Of a DNA stretch of 64,000 nt, positions 55,871 to 64,000 are shown piece after piece. The stretch lies in assembly GCF_946482605.1 (NCBI RefSeq), contig NZ_CAMLSE010000013.1, forward strand, positions 1 to 64,000, written 5' to 3'. The stretch is from an uncultured Dyadobacter sp. (GTDB taxonomy: Bacteria; Bacteroidota; Bacteroidia; Cytophagales; Spirosomataceae). Both the position numbers and the translations under genes were made by a program. Positions within the stretch are counted from its first letter, which is position 1. Each line of letters begins with the position of its first letter. Below the pieces are notes generated by a model. It was given only the letters and a program-made list of their open reading frames with translations, had not been told where the DNA came from and searched no databases.

Positions 55871-56149
55871 ATGACAGAGCTGCAAGCCAGAGTCTCCGAG
55901 TATGGTGGTCTTTCCATTAAGGAGCGCCTGTTAATCAGGTTTATCAAATCAAGAAATATTGTGGGTAAGAATTGGCGGGGTGTGCTCGCCATGCAGGATC
56001 CCTTCTTCAATACGAAGCTCGGCGGGGACTACCTTACCTCTGTGGCACAGGCTGTTTCGGATAGCAGCCGGGGCAATGTCGACCGGATCGAGCGGGTTAC
56101 CGTAGCCCTGGAAAAGGCTGCCGGTATCCCCTGTGTTCCGATTGTCTGA
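55871..56149 (+). CDS. Small hypothetical protein divergent from XRE gene
   Basis: A 92-residue soluble protein (MTELQARVSEYGGLSIKERL) with basic segments (LIRFIKSRNIVGKNWRG). It has no TM, signal or known motif. A good promoter precedes it, which argues that it is real. Pairing with a small XRE regulator is reminiscent of regulator/target or toxin-antitoxin pairs, but there is no direct evidence for toxicity. Confidence 0.65.
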   Translation: MTELQARVSEYGGLSIKERLLIRFIKSRNIVGKNWRGVLAMQDPFFNTKLGGDYLTSVAQAVSDSSRGNVDRIERVTVALEKAAGIPCVPIV

Positions 56150-56318
56150 ACTGCCGCGGCGGTTGGATTGCACCGTTTTTTTAACTGTGCATACGATTTA
56201 GCTGCGTGTGAGGATGAATGTTCAAAAGGATTATTTCAGCATATTAACGGTTTTATTTTTGCCGTTTGGCGATCACCGTTATTTATCCTGTGGTTGCGTT
56301 TGGCTGAACCTTCGTTTG

Positions 56319-56870
56319 TTAGTTAGCGGATCCGAAGATACCGGTTTCCAGTCCATCAAAGCTGGTGACGTTTTTTCGTCCCCAGTAGTCGTGGATGCCT
56401 TCGGTACCCTGTTTTTCAGCCCATTTGTTGAGTTCTTCACGCTCATGGTTGTAATCCATGAATGGGACCGCCATGCCGCAGGATGTTTGAACAATCTCGA
56501 CAGTAATGTCGATCAGTTGCCTGGCGCCTACGAAGGAGGGGAATAAAGGGGCGTACTCATCCCATTGCGGGTCCTGATGGTGGTAAGCGCGAGCGCGCCC
56601 GTAAAGTCTCAATATCAGCGGCTTGCCTTCGAATGCACAAAACATGACTGTAATGCGATCGCTTTGAAGCAAATGGGCGGCCGTTTCATTGCCGCTGCCC
56701 GTCACATTCAGCCACATGACCCGGTTGGGGCCCAGGACCCGGAGGGAGTCCATGCCTTTCGGGGAAAGGTTAACGGTGCCCGTAGGCGCGGCCGTGGCTA
56801 CGAAGAAGATTTTTTGTGCGGTTATGAATGCCTGTAATTCAGGAGTAATTTGGTCTAATTTCTTTCCCAT
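56319..56870 (-). CDS. Second pyridoxamine 5'-phosphate oxidase-family protein
   Basis: A 183-residue product from ATG 56870 (MGKKLDQITPELQAFITAQK); the earlier ATG at 56936 adds unconserved residues. The FMN-binding split barrel shows FFVATAAPTGTVNLSPKGMDS and VMWLNVTGSGNETAAHLLQ. It belongs to the PNPOx-like family, distinct from the protein at 51964-52593. It is not adjacent to a MocR gene and ~85 bp from the metal ATPase. Likely an FMN- or F420-type reductase; substrate unknown. Confidence 0.87.
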   Translation of the reverse strand: MGKKLDQITPELQAFITAQKIFFVATAAPTGTVNLSPKGMDSLRVLGPNRVMWLNVTGSGNETAAHLLQSDRITVMFCAFEGKPLILRLYGRARAYHHQDPQWDEYAPLFPSFVGARQLIDITVEIVQTSCGMAVPFMDYNHEREELNKWAEKQGTEGIHDYWGRKNVTSFDGLETGIFGSAN

Positions 56871-56954
56871 GATGTGAAACGATGGCCGTTCTGGCAATCT
56901 GTGGATATAAGTATTAAATACTGGCAACAACATCAAGTCTCATTGAGCAAACGG

Positions 56955-58988
56955 CTAGACTTTTTTACCCTGGATACGATAGGCATTCAGGATGGCGAGC
57001 AATGCTACACCTACGTCTGCGAAAACAGCTTCCCATAAAGTAGCTACACCACCCGCACCCAGCACCATGACCGCAATTTTAACGCCCATAGCCAGAGAGA
57101 TATTCTGGTAAACAACCGATCTCGTAATCTTTCCAATTCGGATGGCCGACACAATTTTGGAAGGCTGGTCGTTCTGGATCACAATATCCGCGGTTTCGAT
57201 CGTGGCGTCAGACCCCAGTGCGCCCATGGCTATACCCACATCTGCGAGGGCGATGACGGGCGCGTCGTTCACACCATCACCGGCGAATGCGATCATTTTG
57301 CCGGTGTCTTTAAGTTTTTGAACAATGGCAACCTTGTCCTCAGGCAACAATCCCCCGTAGCTTTGGTCGATGCCGAGCTGCTTGCCGACGCTTTCCACCA
57401 TAGCCACCTTGTCACCAGAAAGCATTACCGTGCTGATGCCCAGTTTTTTCAGAGATGAAATCGCCTCGGGAGCGTCTTCTTTGAGCTCGTCGGCAATGAT
57501 GATGTACCCGGCATACGTTCCGTCAATGGCCACAGCAACGAAGGTTTCGGGAATATCCGAGAGTTTTTCGGGATAAGTAACACCTTTTTTATCCAGCAAT
57601 TTCAGGTTACCAGCCAGTACAGACCTGCCTTTCACGATGCCGCTGAGGCCATGACCGGCGATTTCCTCCACCTGCGTGGGCGCGGTAATGTCGGTGTCTG
57701 GCACATATTCCGCGACCGCCCGGGCGACCGGATGCGTGGAGTAGCTTTCGAGCGAGGCGGTAAGTGGCAGAAAATCAGCCGAATTGTCAACAGATTCTAC
57801 TTTTTGCACCTTAAATACCCCTTTGGTCAGTGTTCCCGTCTTGTCGGAAACTACCGTGTCGATTTTGGTGACTATGTCGAGGAAATTGGCCCCTTTTACC
57901 AAAATACCATGGCGGGAAGCGAGTCCTATTCCGCCGAAATAACCCAATGGAATGGATATGGTCAGGGCGCAGGGGCAGGCGATCACCAGGAAGACCATTC
58001 CCCGGTAAAGCCACTGGTCAAAATTGTAATCCGTGACAAAGAAATAAGGCATCGTGATAATAAGTAAAGCCAGCAGGAAAACAATGGGCGTGTAAATCCT
58101 GGCAAGACGGCTGATCAGCAACTGGGTTGGCGCTTTGCGTGCACTGGCCTCCTGCACCATTTCCAGTATACGCGAAAGTTTGGAATCCTTGAACAATGCC
58201 GATACTTCGATCTCCACGGCTTTTTCAATCGCAATCATGCCGGCGAGCACTTTCTGCCCCGCAACGATGACATCCGGTTTAGGCTCGCCTGTCAATGCGG
58301 CGGTGTTGAAAGTGCCGGTTCCCGAAACCAACGTCCCGTCGAGCGCTACTTTTTCACCGGCCTTGACCAGTATTGTCTCACCAATGGCTACGTCAGAGGG
58401 AATCACCTGATGGTGCTTTCCGTCGCGAATCACGGTGACGCTGTCGGGACGGATGTCGAGCAATGCTTTAATCGATCTTTTGGACCTGCTGACGGCAATG
58501 TCCTGAAACAGCTCTCCAATTTCATAGAAAATCATAACCGCGACCGCTTCACTAAATTCCCCAATGTAGAATGCACCGAATGTAGCAATGGTCATGAGGG
58601 TGAATTCATTGAAAAAATCTCCGCGGCCGGCTTTTCTGAATGCCAATGCGACTGTTTTATTCCCAGCCAGCACGTAGGCGACCAGCATCATGGCTATTTC
58701 GACCGACCGTGGAATCGGTAGCTTTAATATGTAATTCAGTATCAGGAATAGGCCAAGGATCCCAAGGCTGAGCCATAACATCCAGCGTTCTTTCAGTAGG
58801 CCGGCATCTCCGGCCGTCCCGTGGCTGTGATCGCCATGGTCGTGATCGCCGTGATCGTGATCATCGTGAGAATGTCCCTCGTGGGAATGCCCCTCGTGTT
58901 GATGAACAGGTTTGACGGCCGCTTGTATTTCTGCGGAGCAGCAGTCGTCAGTATGTTGATGCGTACGTTTTTTGTCGTCGGGTTTCAT
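56955..58988 (-). CDS. Heavy-metal P1B-type ATPase with His-rich N-terminus
   Basis: A 677-residue exporter, probably of Zn2+/Cd2+/Co2+. In place of the usual HMA domain the N-terminus (about 25-60) is a His/Asp/Gly-rich stretch (HEGHSHEGHSHDDHDHGD) preceded by DDCC. The metal-site CPC is in VIACPCALTISIP (near 340), the phosphorylated Asp is in SDKTGTLTKG, and the hinge is GDGVNDAPVIALAD. ATG 58988 was chosen over 59003. Role: metal detoxification at the inner membrane. No metal regulator gene is adjacent, but a dyad overlaps its promoter. Confidence 0.93.
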   Translation of the reverse strand: MKPDDKKRTHQHTDDCCSAEIQAAVKPVHQHEGHSHEGHSHDDHDHGDHDHGDHSHGTAGDAGLLKERWMLWLSLGILGLFLILNYILKLPIPRSVEIAMMLVAYVLAGNKTVALAFRKAGRGDFFNEFTLMTIATFGAFYIGEFSEAVAVMIFYEIGELFQDIAVSRSKRSIKALLDIRPDSVTVIRDGKHHQVIPSDVAIGETILVKAGEKVALDGTLVSGTGTFNTAALTGEPKPDVIVAGQKVLAGMIAIEKAVEIEVSALFKDSKLSRILEMVQEASARKAPTQLLISRLARIYTPIVFLLALLIITMPYFFVTDYNFDQWLYRGMVFLVIACPCALTISIPLGYFGGIGLASRHGILVKGANFLDIVTKIDTVVSDKTGTLTKGVFKVQKVESVDNSADFLPLTASLESYSTHPVARAVAEYVPDTDITAPTQVEEIAGHGLSGIVKGRSVLAGNLKLLDKKGVTYPEKLSDIPETFVAVAIDGTYAGYIIIADELKEDAPEAISSLKKLGISTVMLSGDKVAMVESVGKQLGIDQSYGGLLPEDKVAIVQKLKDTGKMIAFAGDGVNDAPVIALADVGIAMGALGSDATIETADIVIQNDQPSKIVSAIRIGKITRSVVYQNISLAMGVKIAVMVLGAGGVATLWEAVFADVGVALLAILNAYRIQGKKV

Positions 58989-59053
58989 AATGCAATTGTT
59001 CAATATCGGATGATCATTCAGGCATCCGGCGTGCCCGGGTTGCCTCGCGGCTG

Positions 59054-59068
59054 ACCTTTACAAAGGTA
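59054..59068 (-). promoter_or_regulatory. Promoter-overlapping dyad upstream of metal ATPase
   Basis: ACCTTT-AC-AAAGGT (59054-59067) overlaps TACCTTTG (59061-59068, minus strand), which matches the -7 consensus TAnnTTTG, ~70 bp before the ATPase start. A second dyad GTTGCG-N11-CGCAAC (59126-59148) lies further upstream. Operator function is inference. Confidence 0.45.
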
Positions 59069-59226
59069 GGGCAGAATGCAGTGCAACAGGGTTACAAGTG
59101 CTGAAAATCAGATAATTGCAATATTGTTGCGTGTATTATTAGCGCAACCGACGCACGGTTTTGCTTCCACACTGATTGGTTGCGGGCGAGCATTGCATTT
59201 ACTCAAAACGCTGTTTCTCACGGACA

Positions 59227-60669
59227 TCACTGTTCGCTTTGGCTTCGGATAAGCTCTCCTAATTTTTTCAATCCTGCGTCGATGCGTGGATTGTAAGGCG
59301 CGCCGAAACTGACGCGGATGTAGTTGCTGAACCGGGCGTCGGTGCTGAAAATCTGGCCGGGTGCGATGCTGATGCTTTCCTGGATGGCGCTTTCAAAGAG
59401 TTCGAATGCATTGACGCGCTTGCTCAATTCGATCCATAGCACATATCCGCCCTGCGGCCTGACGACCCGGGTATCTGTCGGGAAATACTCCGCAATGGCC
59501 TGTACATAGCGGAGGCATTGGGTGTGGAGGGATTTCCGGAGATGGCGCATATGCAGATCGTAGCGGCCTGTTTCGAAGAAATTGGCAACGGCCGCTTGGG
59601 TTGGTGTAGCCGAGGACACGGTATGCAGCAATTTGTTGCTCAGTACCTTGTCCTTGAACCGGCCGGGTATGCACCATCCGACGCGGTAACCGGGCGCGAG
59701 CGTTTTCGAAACTGATGCGCAAAGCATTACCATTCCGTCTTGATCATAACTTTTACATGTTCTTGGCCTGGTTCTGCCAAAATACATTTCACCGTAAATA
59801 TCATCCTCAATGAGCGGTATCCGGTGTGCGGAAAGCATTGCTACGAGCTGCTTCTTTCGGTGATCAGGCATGAGGGAGCCTGTCGGATTAGAAAAATTCG
59901 GGACAAACAGGACGGCCTTCACCGGCACAGACCCCAACGCCTGTTTCAGGTATTCGAGATCGGCTCCTTCGTCGGGGTGGCAAGGGATTTCAAGCACTTT
60001 CAGCCCCAGACTTTTCATGATCGTGAAGATTCCGAAGTAAATGGGGCTTTCAATGGCAACTGTATCGCCTGGTTCCGTGACTGCTTTGAGGCAGAAAATC
60101 AGCGCCTCCATGCAACCCTGCGTGGTGACTACGTCCTCCTCGGTGACATTGCCATTCCAATTGAACGCATAACGGGCAATTTGCTTGCGGAGTTGTAAGT
60201 TGCCCTGGATCTCTTCGTATTGCGTACAGCTCGTGGGGCTTTTCCGAATGGCTTCGATCATCGCTTTGTTCAGCTTTGCTTCGGGTATCAGCTCGGCGCT
60301 CGGCGCAGAGACCGACAGCCGGACGATGCCTTCGCTGGTCATGGTTTTGTAAACAGTGCGTATCATCTCGTCTACATTAGCCTTTTCGATAACAGGCCCC
60401 GCAGGAATCGACCGGAGTCTTTCGGGCGCATTGAGGGGGGAGAAGCGCACAAAATAACCGGATTTCGGCCGTGCTTCGATCACGCCCTTGTTTTCCAGTT
60501 CAACATATGCTTTGAATGCCGTGCTAAGGCTGATACCTTGTTCCTTACTGAGTGCGCGGAGAGATATGAGCTTATCACCGGCTTTCAGAATTCCCTTTTC
60601 GATCTGCGCCATGAAGCGGTCAGCGATTTTAGCGTAAAGGAAATCTTCACGAATGGGTCCTTCAACCAT
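59227..60669 (-). CDS. Second MocR-type regulator (GntR HTH + aminotransferase fold)
   Basis: A 480-residue regulator. The winged helix (about 10-75: LYAKIADRFMAQIEKGIL, ISLRALSKEQGISLSTAFKAY) leads into an aminotransferase domain (about 115-480) with IEDDIYGEMYFG and the PLP-lysine in ASVSKTLAPGYRVGWC near 315. It faces the DinB-like / SnoaL-like / PLP-decarboxylase operon across 117 bp, so that operon is the likely target. It diverges from the first MocR gene in the linker and HTH, so the two are not recent copies. Confidence 0.93.
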   Translation of the reverse strand: MVEGPIREDFLYAKIADRFMAQIEKGILKAGDKLISLRALSKEQGISLSTAFKAYVELENKGVIEARPKSGYFVRFSPLNAPERLRSIPAGPVIEKANVDEMIRTVYKTMTSEGIVRLSVSAPSAELIPEAKLNKAMIEAIRKSPTSCTQYEEIQGNLQLRKQIARYAFNWNGNVTEEDVVTTQGCMEALIFCLKAVTEPGDTVAIESPIYFGIFTIMKSLGLKVLEIPCHPDEGADLEYLKQALGSVPVKAVLFVPNFSNPTGSLMPDHRKKQLVAMLSAHRIPLIEDDIYGEMYFGRTRPRTCKSYDQDGMVMLCASVSKTLAPGYRVGWCIPGRFKDKVLSNKLLHTVSSATPTQAAVANFFETGRYDLHMRHLRKSLHTQCLRYVQAIAEYFPTDTRVVRPQGGYVLWIELSKRVNAFELFESAIQESISIAPGQIFSTDARFSNYIRVSFGAPYNPRIDAGLKKLGELIRSQSEQ

Positions 60670-60696
60670 AAAATAATTCGAAATAATCTGTTATGC

Positions 60697-60766
60697 TTCA
60701 AAATAACAAAACTGGATCTGTTTTATTAAATTTAAGAACAGGAATTTTGTATCGTTCAAATAACAA
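60697..60766. promoter_or_regulatory. Direct repeats in the second MocR intergenic region
   Basis: TTCAAAATAACAA (60697-60709) and TTCAAATAACAA (60755-60766) are direct repeats 58 bp apart between the divergent regulator and operon. A possible MocR operator, by analogy with direct-repeat sites of that family. Confidence 0.45.
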
Positions 60767-60786
60767 GAGGCCACGGGCAGCTAATC

Positions 60787-61257
60787 ATGAATAATGACAC
60801 ATTGATCACATTATACAGTCGGGACCTGAAAAAACTCCGGCAGGAAATAGCGGCTTACACTTCTGAAGCGGCCCTTTGGATTCAGTTACCCGGTACGATC
60901 AATCCCGGGGGTAACCTGTGCCAGCACCTGATCGGCAACCTGCGTACCTACATCTGCCTGACGCTCGGCGGCCACGCGTATATACGCGACCGGGACGCGG
61001 AGTTTTCCCAAAAGCTGTTTTCGCAAAAGCAATTGCTGGCCGAGCTGGACGTCTTGCATGACCTGGTGATCGGGACGCTGGAACGGATAGACGAACCACA
61101 AATGCGATCGGAATACCCGCGCGAAGTGCTCGATATGTTCCCGGAACAGCGTGTCGAACTCATTCTCAGTCATTTGCTTGCACACTTGTCCTGGCATCTC
61201 GGGCAGATCAATTACCACCGCCGCTGGATCGGGCAAATGCAAGCGGCACAACAATAA
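60787..61257 (+). CDS. DinB-like four-helix protein (DUF1572)
   Basis: A 156-residue helical protein. CQHLIGNLRTY near 42 and SHLLAHLSWHLGQINYHRRW near 128 carry the His residues that bind metal in the DinB/YfiT superfamily. Members include thiol-dependent transferases (bacillithiol, mycothiol), but many are unassigned. It is the first gene of a three-gene operon, 6 bp before the next gene. Confidence 0.85.
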   Translation: MNNDTLITLYSRDLKKLRQEIAAYTSEAALWIQLPGTINPGGNLCQHLIGNLRTYICLTLGGHAYIRDRDAEFSQKLFSQKQLLAELDVLHDLVIGTLERIDEPQMRSEYPREVLDMFPEQRVELILSHLLAHLSWHLGQINYHRRWIGQMQAAQQ

Positions 61258-61263
61258 ACCATC

Positions 61264-61626
61264 ATGAATAGGACACAAGAAGATGCTCAATCCTTTGCCA
61301 GGCAATGGATTGAAGCCTGGAACAGCCATGACCTGTCGGCAATAATGTCGCTTTACGCACCGGAAATCCGGTTTTATTCACCCTACATTATTAAGCTGGG
61401 CATGAATGAGGAGGGCGTGATTACCGATAAAACAGAACTCGAAAAGTACTTCTCGAAAGCGCTGGACATTTACACAGACCTGCATTTCGATCTCCATGAA
61501 GTGTTGGTTGGTGCCAGATCGCTGATTTTGTATTATAAAAGTGTCAGCAATCGAATGGCGGCAGAGCTGATGGAGCTGGATGAAACCGGAAAAATCGTTT
61601 TAGTGAATGCCCATTATAATAATTAG
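61264..61626 (+). CDS. SnoaL/NTF2-like protein
   Basis: A 120-residue alpha+beta cone fold. ARQWIEAWNSHDLSAIMSLYAPEIRF (cut here for length: key is AWNSHD then YAPE) is the standard opening. The length and single-domain form fit SnoaL-like or ketosteroid-isomerase-like proteins, which may be enzymes or ligand-binding proteins. It lies 2 bp before the decarboxylase gene. Function not assigned. Confidence 0.85.
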   Translation: MNRTQEDAQSFARQWIEAWNSHDLSAIMSLYAPEIRFYSPYIIKLGMNEEGVITDKTELEKYFSKALDIYTDLHFDLHEVLVGARSLILYYKSVSNRMAAELMELDETGKIVLVNAHYNN

Positions 61627-61628
61627 TT

Positions 61629-63023
61629 ATGTTTGAAGTATTTGAAAATGAGTTAAATAGCCTGGAATCGATTTTTGACCAGGTAAAAAGCAATAGTCTG
61701 GATTTTCTCAAAAATCTCGCAGACCGGCCAACTTCTGTGGGAGACCTTACCATTCCTACCACTAGCCTGCCGGACGAAGGGCCGGGCGCTTTGGCTAGTC
61801 TGGATCTGTTTAAAAAGCATTATGAGGCATTGATGGTCGCCAGTCCGGGGCCGCGTTACTGGGGTTTTGTGACTGGCGGTGCTACACCTGCTGCGATCGC
61901 CGGAGATTGGCTTACAGCCGTTTATGACCAGAATACGCAAAGCACACAAGGCGATGGTGACGTTTCCGCGATCATTGAAAAGGAGGCGATCCGGCTGCTT
62001 TGCCAGTTGCTGCATTTGCCGGAGGATTTTGATGGCGGGTTTGTGACGGGTGCTACCATGTCCAATTTTACCGGGCTTGGTGTAGCCAGGCAATGGGCCG
62101 GCGCGCGCGCAGGTCGCGACGTATCACGCGAAGGTGTCGGCGGCAACGTCGTGGTCATGGCGGCGACCCCGCATTCGTCGGTGATCAAATCGCTTTCCAT
62201 GCTTGGATTGGGCAGCGCCAATATCGTACGTATTCAGTCACTGGAAGGGCGAGAGGCGATGGACCTGGCCGATTTTGAGCGAAAACTCGAAGAGAACAGC
62301 AGCCTGCCAGTTGTCGTCAATTGCAGCGCCGGAACCGTGAATACTGTTGATTTTGATGATATCAAGGCCATCATTGCATTAAAGTGCAAATACCATTTCT
62401 GGTTGCATATCGATGCAGCATTCGGAGGGTTTGCTGCCTGTCTTCCTTCGCACCGGCACTTGCTTGAAGGGTGGGAGTATGCGGATAGCATTACGATCGA
62501 CTGCCACAAATGGATGAACGTGCCTTACGATAGTGCCGTTTCATTGGTCCGGAAGGAGCATAATAAATTGCAGATCAGTACTTTTCAGAATTCGAATGCA
62601 CCTTACCTGGGCGATCCGTCGGACAATTTTTCATATCTCAATTTCCTACCTGAAAACTCGCGCCGTTTTCGTGCATTACCAGCCTGGTTTAGCCTCACGG
62701 CTTATGGCCGCAACGGTTTTGAATGGATCGTTCGCAACAGCATCGAGCGCGCACAGGAATTCGGGAGCTATATTCAATCCAGCGAAAACTTTGAGCTTGT
62801 GGCGCCCGTCCGGCTGAATGTCGTCTGTTTTCGTTTGAAAAAAGACATTGAAAGGATGCCGACATTCCTGAAAGAACTTAACCGCCGGGGAAAAGTTTTT
62901 ATGACGCCTACTTTGCTGTCGGGACAGTCGGCTGTTCGTGCTGCGTTTGTTAATTATCGAACGGATAAGGAGGATATTGCGATAGCGATTCGTGAGATGG
63001 AGGAAGTAATTCGCGCCCTGTGA
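61629..63023 (+). CDS. PLP-dependent group II decarboxylase-like enzyme
   Basis: A 464-residue fold-type I PLP enzyme of the aromatic-amino-acid/glutamate decarboxylase family. GATMSNFTGLGVAR near 140, LHIDAAFGGFAA near 260 (Asp for the pyridine N) and ITIDCHKWMNVPYDS near 290 (PLP-lysine) are intact. The substrate is probably an amino acid, with an amine and CO2 as products; which one is unclear. It is the last gene of the DinB-like/SnoaL-like operon opposite a MocR regulator, a logical amine- or B6-responsive controller. Confidence 0.9.
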   Translation: MFEVFENELNSLESIFDQVKSNSLDFLKNLADRPTSVGDLTIPTTSLPDEGPGALASLDLFKKHYEALMVASPGPRYWGFVTGGATPAAIAGDWLTAVYDQNTQSTQGDGDVSAIIEKEAIRLLCQLLHLPEDFDGGFVTGATMSNFTGLGVARQWAGARAGRDVSREGVGGNVVVMAATPHSSVIKSLSMLGLGSANIVRIQSLEGREAMDLADFERKLEENSSLPVVVNCSAGTVNTVDFDDIKAIIALKCKYHFWLHIDAAFGGFAACLPSHRHLLEGWEYADSITIDCHKWMNVPYDSAVSLVRKEHNKLQISTFQNSNAPYLGDPSDNFSYLNFLPENSRRFRALPAWFSLTAYGRNGFEWIVRNSIERAQEFGSYIQSSENFELVAPVRLNVVCFRLKKDIERMPTFLKELNRRGKVFMTPTLLSGQSAVRAAFVNYRTDKEDIAIAIREMEEVIRAL

Positions 63024-63034
63024 AATTCGTGAAT

Positions 63035-63065
63035 AATACTGTACATTGGCGTGTGTTACAGTATT
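63035..63065 (+). terminator. Weak hairpin after decarboxylase
   Basis: The arms AATACTGTA (63035-63043) and TACAGTATT (63057-63065) with a 13-nt loop, 11 bp after the stop. Only a short T-run follows, so termination is likely to be weak. Confidence 0.4.
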
Positions 63066-63078
63066 TTCACCATTACAC

Positions 63079-63573
63079 ATGCTACGTCTATTTTCTACGG
63101 TCGCCATTACGCTCGCCGGTTTGCTGATGATCCGTTGCAAACCAGCACAATCTACTTTGACCATCCGCGAGATCGCCAACTATAATGCAAACTCCGCTGA
63201 CCACATACTATTTCTAAATTTCCGGATCAGCGGTGGAGTGGGCGGTAAAGAAAAAGTGGAATTGATGAGTGCCCATGCCGGCGACGGAAAAATGAAGGAT
63301 ATTTCACGTCCGGTTCACTTCCCTTATCAGATAAAGGCCATTCCGCGGTACAAGACAAGTGCTATCGGGCGTGAGATGATTTTTGAGCATCCGTTATACA
63401 AAGGTGCGGAAGTAAGCGACCCTTCCGGACATATGCGACAGGTGGAGGTCAAAGCTAAGGAGGGAAATGTGCTGATCCGTTTGCAGCAGCATTCGGGTCT
63501 CAACCAATTGGAGCTTTTCAGTGTCAGTCCTGAAAAAGGAACCGTAAAGATTTATACGCTCGACTTCAATTAG
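63079..63573 (+). CDS. Small lipoprotein-like hypothetical protein
   Basis: A 164-residue product from ATG 63079 (MLRLFSTVAITLAGLLMIRC); the ATG at 63046 would add 11 residues before the signal. The Cys after the hydrophobic stretch suggests lipid attachment, although MIRC is an untypical lipobox. The rest is beta-rich without a recognised family. It is followed within 3 bp by the M64 peptidase gene, so the two are probably an operon and the lipoprotein may assist or inhibit it. Confidence 0.75.
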   Translation: MLRLFSTVAITLAGLLMIRCKPAQSTLTIREIANYNANSADHILFLNFRISGGVGGKEKVELMSAHAGDGKMKDISRPVHFPYQIKAIPRYKTSAIGREMIFEHPLYKGAEVSDPSGHMRQVEVKAKEGNVLIRLQQHSGLNQLELFSVSPEKGTVKIYTLDFN

Positions 63574-63575
63574 CC

Positions 63576-64000
63576 ATGAAAAGTATTTTTACCACTTTGA
63601 TCATATTTTGCATTGCCTCAAAGGCGTTATCACAGCATTACCAGGTGGACACGCTGTACAAAAAAGGTCCGCTGGATAACCGTATCAACGTCGTGATATT
63701 GGGCGACGGTTTTACCCAGGAACAACTACCTAAATTTGCCGCAGAGGCTAAAAAGTTTGCAGACTTTTTCCTTGCCTACGACCCTTACACAGGTTATCGC
63801 GATTATTTCAATTTTTTTGCCATACGTACACCGTCAAAGGAAACCGGCGTCACCAACCCCGGGACTGCACCCGATGCGTATCAGGACCAACCGGTGGGAA
63901 GCAAGGATACTTTTTTTGGAGCCTCGTTTGGACATTCGATACATCGGCTGGTGGAGGTTACCAAGTTTGATGTGCTGTATAACCTGATGTCGACGCATTT
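63576..64000 (+). CDS. M64 family (IgA peptidase-like) protein, 3' end outside window
   Basis: An open frame from ATG 63576 to the end of the window (141 visible residues). The signal peptide is MKSIFTTLIIFCIASKALSQ. NRINVVILGDGFTQEQLPKF near 35 and KFADFFLAYDPYTGYRDYFN with FFAIRTPSKETG are the conserved N-terminal part of M64 peptidases. The zinc motif lies beyond the window, so activity cannot be judged. Family members are secreted zinc endopeptidases. It directly follows the small lipoprotein gene. Confidence 0.85.
   Translation, partial: MKSIFTTLIIFCIASKALSQHYQVDTLYKKGPLDNRINVVILGDGFTQEQLPKFAAEAKKFADFFLAYDPYTGYRDYFNFFAIRTPSKETGVTNPGTAPDAYQDQPVGSKDTFFGASFGHSIHRLVEVTKFDVLYNLMSTH

Noticed and set aside
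55375..56149. Phage remnant or classical toxin-antitoxin module
   Set aside because: No phage genes nearby, and neither protein matches a toxin family that I recognise.
1..64000. tRNA, rRNA or riboswitch
   Set aside because: None recognised by reading the spacers; a covariance-model search would be needed to exclude small RNAs.

Overview
The window looks like a chromosomal segment of a Bacteroidota member of the Cytophagales, probably Dyadobacter or a close relative. This is an inference from several signs: C-terminal type IX secretion (T9SS) sorting domains on three secreted proteins, general absence of Shine-Dalgarno sequences, promoter -7 elements of the form TAnnTTTG, a short MenE, two adjacent aconitases, and a small multi-TM protein coupled to an ECF sigma factor. 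Coding density is high, base composition is even, and I saw no IS element, phage gene, CRISPR array or tRNA/rRNA gene. The genus was not checked by any search.

Region 1-24.8 kb is mostly housekeeping. It opens with the end of a secreted alpha/beta hydrolase, then an SDR oxidoreductase coupled to a 71-residue protein, dnaK, a Tat-exported phospholipase C and a DUF937 protein. The translation cluster thrS-infC-rpmI-rplT follows with a hairpin terminator inside it. Next come a TPR lipoprotein, an rRNA-type methyltransferase, an EVE protein, divergent menB and menE (menaquinone synthesis), an XRE/S24-like regulator, folD, a class III sirtuin without zinc cysteines, and topA. Region 25-34 kb holds acnB and a mitochondrial-type aconitase in tandem, a repeat-filled 0.7-kb spacer, lspA with a DUF1080 protein, and an M61 peptidase.

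Region 34-42 kb contains a tandem duplication of a secreted multi-domain protein (three CBM-like domains, Ig-like modules, T9SS tail). The duplicated unit carried along the last ~90 bp of the neighbouring M61 gene, so the breakpoint can be read directly. Beyond it lies the TIGR03915/TIGR03916-type pair (radical SAM protein with partner). Region 42-52.6 kb has a redox-fold protein without its cysteines, a GNAT, an ECF sigma/membrane protein pair, a sulfurtransferase, a dihaem cytochrome c, an AraC-YceI pair, and a CotH-kinase/lamin-tail T9SS protein.

Region 52.6-64 kb is accessory in character. Two MocR regulators (GntR fused to an aminotransferase fold) each sit beside a divergent target: one faces an FMN-barrel protein and is coupled to an MFS exporter, the other faces a DinB-like / SnoaL-like / PLP-decarboxylase operon. 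A His-rich metal P-type ATPase, a second FMN-barrel protein, an XRE regulator, a small lipoprotein and the start of an M64 peptidase complete the window.

The least explained structure is non-coding: three intergenic regions carry arrays of degenerate units with an exact 7-bp period, arranged mostly as inverted pairs. Two of the larger spacers also carry a second family of GC-rich palindromic elements.
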